A DNA stretch of 10,200 nt, from assembly GCA_905372445.1 (NCBI GenBank), contig CAJPPF010000078.1, positions 1-10,200 on the forward strand, read 5' to 3'. Each line of letters opens with the position of its first letter. Position 1 is the stretch's first letter. Under the pieces are notes generated by a model. It was not told the DNA's origin and ran no database searches. It saw only the letters and a program-made list of their open reading frames with translations. The DNA is from an uncultured Prevotella sp. GTDB taxonomy: Bacteria; Bacteroidota; Bacteroidia; Bacteroidales; Bacteroidaceae. Below, in pieces: positions 7,023 to 10,200 of this stretch. The position numbers were made by a program, and so were the translations under genes.

Positions 7023-8519
7023 ATGGAAAAGTTTGTAATGGTTATTTTCGGAGCATCAGGCGACCTAACAAAGCGTAAGCTGATGCCCGCGTTGTATGCA
7101 CTGTATAAGCGACAGCGACTGCAGGAGGGGTTCTCTATCCTTGGAGTATCACGCACTGCTTACACCGACGAAGAGTATCAGAAATACATACTGGAGCAAC
7201 TTCATACATTCATAGGCAAAGAAGAACAGGACGAAGCGCTTATAAGAAGCTTTATCGAACACCTTCATTATCTGCCGATTGACCCGGCAAAGGTCGAAGG
7301 CTATAGCCTACTGAAGCAGAGACTTATGGAACTTACTGACAGCGCAACGCCTGACAACCTGCTGTATTATCTCTCCACTCCGCCATCACTTTACGGAGTG
7401 GTGCCCCAACATCTTAAGGCTGCAGGATTGAATCCTCCTGGCTCGCGCATCATCGTGGAGAAGCCGTTCGGCTACGACCTCGAGTCGGCGCTGAAGCTGA
7501 ATGAAGTCTATGCGTCGGCGTTCCGCGAAGAGCAGGTATATCGTATAGACCATTTCCTTGGAAAGGAGACTGCGCAGAATATTCTTGCGTTCCGATTCGC
7601 CAACGGAATCTTTGAACCGCTCTGGAACAGACGATACATCGACTATGTGGAAATAACTGCTGTAGAAAATCTCGGAATTGAAAACCGAGGCGGATTCTAC
7701 GACACAACCGGTGCACTGAGAGACATGGTGCAGAACCATCTCATACAGCTTGTTGCGCTTACTGCAATGGAGCCACCTTCAAAATTCAATGCCGACTATT
7801 TCCGTACGGAGGTAGTTAAGGTGTATCACTCGCTGAAACCGCTTACCGAGGAAGACTTCAACAATCATGTGGTTAGAGGACAATACATTGCGTCAGACAG
7901 TAAGAACGGCTACAGAGAGGAAAAAGGCGTTGGAATGGAATCACGCACTGAGACCTTCGTCGCTATGAAGATAGGCATCGACAACTGGCGCTGGAGCGGT
8001 GTTCCATTCTATATACGCACAGGAAAGCAGATGCCTACAAAGGTAACGGAGATTGTCATACACTTCAAGGAAGCTCCTCATCAGATGTTTCATGGAGTCG
8101 ACGGCATGCAACCACAGCCGAATAAGTTGATAATACGCATACAACCGAACGAAGGTATCGTGCTGAACATCGGAATGAAGATGCCAGGCGCAGGCTTCGA
8201 AGTGAAGAAAGTGGAAATGGATTTCAGCTACGACAGCCTCGGCGGACTGCCGATAAACGACGCATATTCAAGACTTATTGATGACTGTATACAAGGCGAC
8301 CCTACACTGTTTACAAGAAGTGATGCTGTGGAAGCGTCATGGAAATTCTTCGACCCATTGCTGCGCTATTGGCAGAAAAATCCTGATGTACCTCTCTATG
8401 GTTATCCTGCAGGCACTTGGGGACCATTAGAAAGTGAGGCAATGATGAAAGACCACGGTGCAGAATGGACTAATCCATGTAAGAATCTTACGAACACCGA
8501 CTTGTATTGCGAGCTATGA
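7023..8519 (+). CDS. zwf: Glucose-6-phosphate 1-dehydrogenase
   Basis: First enzyme of the oxidative pentose phosphate pathway: glucose 6-phosphate plus NADP to 6-phosphogluconolactone plus NADPH. The 498-residue product is normal length. The N-terminal nucleotide-binding motif is FGASGDLTKRKL (9-20). EKPFG sits at 146-150 and the family signature RIDHFLGKE at 174-182, with D176, H177 and K181 in the substrate site. H239 in DMVQNHLIQ is the catalytic base. RWSGVPFYIRTGKQM (323-337) contains the second substrate lysine region. The C-terminal end (YPAGTWGP, 461-468) is also typical. The start follows a strong ribosome site, and the last bases overlap the pgl start as ATGA (8516-8519). The gene lies between gnd and pgl, so all three oxidative-branch enzymes are made from one transcript. 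No anomalies were seen. Confidence 0.97.
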   Translation: MEKFVMVIFGASGDLTKRKLMPALYALYKRQRLQEGFSILGVSRTAYTDEEYQKYILEQLHTFIGKEEQDEALIRSFIEHLHYLPIDPAKVEGYSLLKQRLMELTDSATPDNLLYYLSTPPSLYGVVPQHLKAAGLNPPGSRIIVEKPFGYDLESALKLNEVYASAFREEQVYRIDHFLGKETAQNILAFRFANGIFEPLWNRRYIDYVEITAVENLGIENRGGFYDTTGALRDMVQNHLIQLVALTAMEPPSKFNADYFRTEVVKVYHSLKPLTEEDFNNHVVRGQYIASDSKNGYREEKGVGMESRTETFVAMKIGIDNWRWSGVPFYIRTGKQMPTKVTEIVIHFKEAPHQMFHGVDGMQPQPNKLIIRIQPNEGIVLNIGMKMPGAGFEVKKVEMDFSYDSLGGLPINDAYSRLIDDCIQGDPTLFTRSDAVEASWKFFDPLLRYWQKNPDVPLYGYPAGTWGPLESEAMMKDHGAEWTNPCKNLTNTDLYCEL

Positions 8520-9217
8520 TAAAAAAAGTATTCAATACTCCCGCTGACACTGCTCACGCTCTGATAAAGGCTATTCTGATGTGGGCAGATGAAGATAAGG
8601 ATAGGGAGTTCACAATCGCCCTCAGCGGCGGCAATACACCTGCACTCATGTTCGACATCTGGGCAGAACAATACAATGACGTTACACCGTGGGACAGACT
8701 TCTTTTCTTCTGGGTAGACGAGCGATGTGTACCACCTACACACAGCGAGAGCAACTACGGAATGACCGCCGAACACCTGATAAGTAAAATTAAAATTCCG
8801 GCGACAAACATATTCAGGATAGATGGCGAACATGCCGACAATCCCGAACAAGAATGTATAAGGTATGCAGGGATAGTAAAGGAAAAAGTTAGACAGAAAA
8901 ACGGTTTTCCTTCATTTAACCTTGTACTTCTCGGTGCCGGTGACGACGGGCATACCTCGTCTATATTCCCCGGACAGGAGTCGCTGCTCACGACATCTGA
9001 TATTTATGCCATAGGCGTCCACCCGGTGTCAGGTCAGAAACGCATTGCCCTTACAGGTCTGCCGATAATAAATGCGCAGAGAGTGGCATTTCTGATGACG
9101 GGAGCATCGAAAGCTCCGGTATTGAAAGCTATGGAGGAACGCGCAGATGCTGGTCCGGCTGCATACGTGGCGCACAATGCGCTTAACGAGGTCTATGTTT
9201 TCACTGACCAGAATTGA
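8516..9217 (+). CDS. pgl: 6-phosphogluconolactonase (DevB/SOL type)
   Basis: Hydrolyses 6-phosphogluconolactone to 6-phosphogluconate, the step between Zwf and Gnd. The 233-residue product belongs to the glucosamine-6-phosphate isomerase/6-phosphogluconolactonase family. Motifs seen are LSGGNTP (36-42, phosphate loop), FFWVDERCVP (64-73) with SESNYGM (77-83), and GAGDDGHTSSIFPG (140-153), where D144 and H146 are the probable catalytic pair. The SOL-type DGHTASLFPG version here reads DGHTSSIFPG, an ordinary variation. TGASKAPVL at 195-203 is a conserved late motif. The ATG at 8516 overlaps the zwf stop by 4 bases (ATGA), indicating translational coupling; a TTG at 8507 in the same frame would add only three residues and is less likely. 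Paired hairpins follow the gene and end the operon. Confidence 0.95.
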   Translation: MIKKVFNTPADTAHALIKAILMWADEDKDREFTIALSGGNTPALMFDIWAEQYNDVTPWDRLLFFWVDERCVPPTHSESNYGMTAEHLISKIKIPATNIFRIDGEHADNPEQECIRYAGIVKEKVRQKNGFPSFNLVLLGAGDDGHTSSIFPGQESLLTTSDIYAIGVHPVSGQKRIALTGLPIINAQRVAFLMTGASKAPVLKAMEERADAGPAAYVAHNALNEVYVFTDQN

Positions 9218-9226
9218 TATACGCCA

Positions 9227-9263
9227 GGTTCGGAATAAATCTTTCTAAAATTTATTCCGAACC
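9227..9263 (+). terminator. Terminator hairpin after pgl
   Basis: GGTTCGGAATAAAT (9227-9240) and ATTTATTCCGAACC (9250-9263) are perfect 14-base complements around a 9-base loop, starting 9 bases after the pgl stop. The sequence after it (GTATATATATTTAA) is only moderately U-rich. Position and stem perfection make it the main terminator of the gnd-zwf-pgl operon. Confidence 0.8.
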
Positions 9264-9290
9264 GTATATATATTTAACCCAACCATATAT

Positions 9291-9326
9291 ACCACCCCTT
9301 ACATCAGTATAATAAAAAAGGGTGGT
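9291..9326. terminator. Second hairpin, possible back-up terminator
   Basis: ACCACCC (9291-9297) pairs with GGGTGGT (9320-9326), extended inward by CTT with AAG if one C is bulged. The loop is A-rich (about 17 bases). The downstream sequence TTATACTATTTATAG is U-rich, as expected of a plus-strand terminator. No convergent gene exists nearby, so a minus-strand role is not needed to explain it. Confidence 0.55.
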
Positions 9327-9555
9327 TTATACTATTTATAGAGGAAATCGATCAATAGATTCCTAAGTGTTTTTTTGTTCTTTGAAAATGAAAATACACT
9401 AGGTCTCTTGATTGATGTGGGGTTAATGTTGTATACAAAAAATCAATGTGTTAAGTCATATTGATATCACCATTGATTTATAGTCATATGCATTTATGTT
9501 CCCATTCAAGAAAACTATTAATTGAAAAATGATTTGTAAAATAAAGCATTAAATG
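9327..9555. other. AT-rich intergenic stretch with short repeats
   Basis: About 230 bases between the second hairpin and the promoter of the last gene. No coding frame is credible on either strand. It contains a cluster of short inverted and direct repeats at 9440-9489 (listed separately), and otherwise only A/T-rich sequence. I found no tRNA, riboswitch or recognisable small-RNA structure. Confidence 0.5.
9440..9489. repeat. Nested short repeats, possible operator
   Basis: AAATCAATG (9440-9448) and CATTGATTT (9471-9479) are a perfect 9-base inverted repeat with a 22-base spacer. Inside the spacer lies the palindrome TGATATCA (9462-9469). AGTCATAT occurs at 9454-9461 and again at 9482-9489. 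The cluster lies about 70-120 bases upstream of the promoter at 9556-9587, a reasonable position for a regulator site. In AT-rich DNA some of this could be chance. Confidence 0.45.
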
Positions 9556-9587
9556 TTTGCTACTTTTGTGCAAAACAGTTAACTTTG
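9556..9587 (+). promoter_or_regulatory. Bacteroidetes-type promoter for the exported protein gene
   Basis: TTTG at 9556-9559, a 20-base spacer, then TAACTTTG at 9580-9587 match both the -33 and -7 boxes of the primary Bacteroidetes sigma factor, with correct spacing. Transcription would begin near 9594, leaving a leader of about 22 bases before the ATG at 9616. A second -7-like box, TACTTTTG, sits at 9561-9568 but its nearest TTTG (9533-9536) is 24 bases away, less suitable. Confidence 0.75.
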
Positions 9588-9615
9588 TAAAGAAAAATCA
9601 ATACACTTTTTAATT

Positions 9616-10200
9616 ATGTGCAAATATAAGCGTATAGTTCTGCTGCTCTTTTTCCTGCTGCAAGGCATATACGCATCATTCTCTCAGACACAAAATAATT
9701 CTGCAAAACAGTTAGAGGCACTCAATCAGTTTTTTGCCCATATCGCAGAAAGCAATGCTTCTGTAAGTGAGAAACTGGAACAACAGCAACGTACCTTTCC
9801 TGCGAATTTATCGGAGCAGTTCAAGCAAAATGATTGGTCTCATTTATCGGAAACGATCAAATCCATTCCCGGCGCTATCAAAGACATGGGACTTTCCGGA
9901 ACCTTATGCATTCAAATGGATTTCCAAAACCATGTACTGCATGCCAGTTCGGAGGTTTATTTCAATACACCAGCAGAATTTATCCGTGGCGTAGGAGAAA
10001 GTGGGCAAGCCGGTTGGGGTGTTTTGCATATAGAACCTAAGGAATGGTATTTGCACTTAGGCACACCAACCAACTTCCCATTCACAATATCCGTAAGCGT
10101 GCAAAAAAGGATAGAATCGCAACACAAAGACGACATAAATCAGGTGAAGAGATGCCGTCGACGCAAATCCAACACTGCAAATATGCCTCTTTTTGGTCAA
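9616..10200 (+). CDS. Exported protein of unknown function, 3' end outside window
   Basis: An open frame of 195 codons runs from ATG at 9616 to the window edge. Residues 1-24 form a signal peptide: basic MCKYKR, a hydrophobic core IVLLLFFLL, and a likely cleavage region IYASFSQ before TQNN. The Cys at position 2 lies before the core, so it is not a lipobox. A polar, Gln-rich segment with heptad-like character follows (about 30-75). Then GLSGTLCIQMDFQN (about 97-110) and a block with GWGVLHIEPKEWYLHLGTP (134-152) resemble a repeat segment I recall from very large secreted Bacteroidetes proteins of unknown function. After about residue 160 the composition becomes very basic (KRCRRRKSN), unlike the preceding part. 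A TAATT leader without Shine-Dalgarno precedes the start, and a good promoter lies 29 bases upstream. I do not assign a function. Confidence 0.75.
   Translation, partial: MCKYKRIVLLLFFLLQGIYASFSQTQNNSAKQLEALNQFFAHIAESNASVSEKLEQQQRTFPANLSEQFKQNDWSHLSETIKSIPGAIKDMGLSGTLCIQMDFQNHVLHASSEVYFNTPAEFIRGVGESGQAGWGVLHIEPKEWYLHLGTPTNFPFTISVSVQKRIESQHKDDINQVKRCRRRKSNTANMPLFGQ

Noticed and set aside
8507..8515. TTG start for pgl three codons upstream
   Set aside because: The ATG at 8516 gives the classical ATGA overlap with the zwf stop, and the extra residues add no conserved sequence.
1..10200. CRISPR array, prophage, toxin-antitoxin pair or retron
   Set aside because: No regularly spaced repeats, phage genes, small paired genes or reverse transcriptase motifs were seen on either strand.

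Overview
The window looks like chromosomal DNA of a Bacteroidales bacterium, most likely Prevotella or a close relative. The reasons are matches to the Bacteroidetes -7 promoter box (TAnnTTTG), mostly AT-rich leaders without Shine-Dalgarno sequences, a class Ia ribonucleotide reductase with an ATP-cone, the gnd-zwf-pgl gene order, and an IS4-like transposase of a kind common in that group. Species cannot be fixed from the sequence.

Left side (1-1357) is accessory debris. It holds a decayed transposase that enters from the left edge, is broken by a -1 frame change near 420-430 and lacks its C-terminus. Next is an intact small MmcQ/YjbR-family gene (784-1134), then a minus-strand coding scar that resembles the C-terminal part of a type I restriction R subunit. 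A near-perfect 42-base palindrome directly after nrdB closes the region; it is the likely nrdAB terminator but also resembles paired insertion-sequence ends.

The middle (1358-4952, minus strand) is the operon nrdA-nrdB, encoding both subunits of the aerobic class Ia ribonucleotide reductase, with all catalytic, metal-ligand and tyrosyl-radical residues visible. A 574-base divergent intergenic region (4953-5526) separates it from the next operon. It carries candidate promoters for both sides, a compact REP-like palindrome (5223-5238) and a 10-base perfect palindrome (5324-5333).

The right side (5527-9217, plus strand) is the complete oxidative pentose phosphate operon gnd-zwf-pgl, tightly packed (17-base gap, then a 4-base ATGA overlap) and followed by two hairpins. 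The two operons fit together metabolically: the pentose phosphate branch supplies NADPH and ribose 5-phosphate, and NrdAB spends reducing power (normally NADPH via thioredoxin) to make deoxyribonucleotides. Their adjacency may still be chance. After about 230 AT-rich bases containing a cluster of short repeats, a good -33/-7 promoter (9556-9587) drives the start of an exported protein of unknown function that runs off the right edge.

I found no convincing new multi-gene system. The points most worth checking are the palindrome next to nrdB, the REP-like element, the repeat cluster upstream of the exported protein, and the frame break in the transposase.
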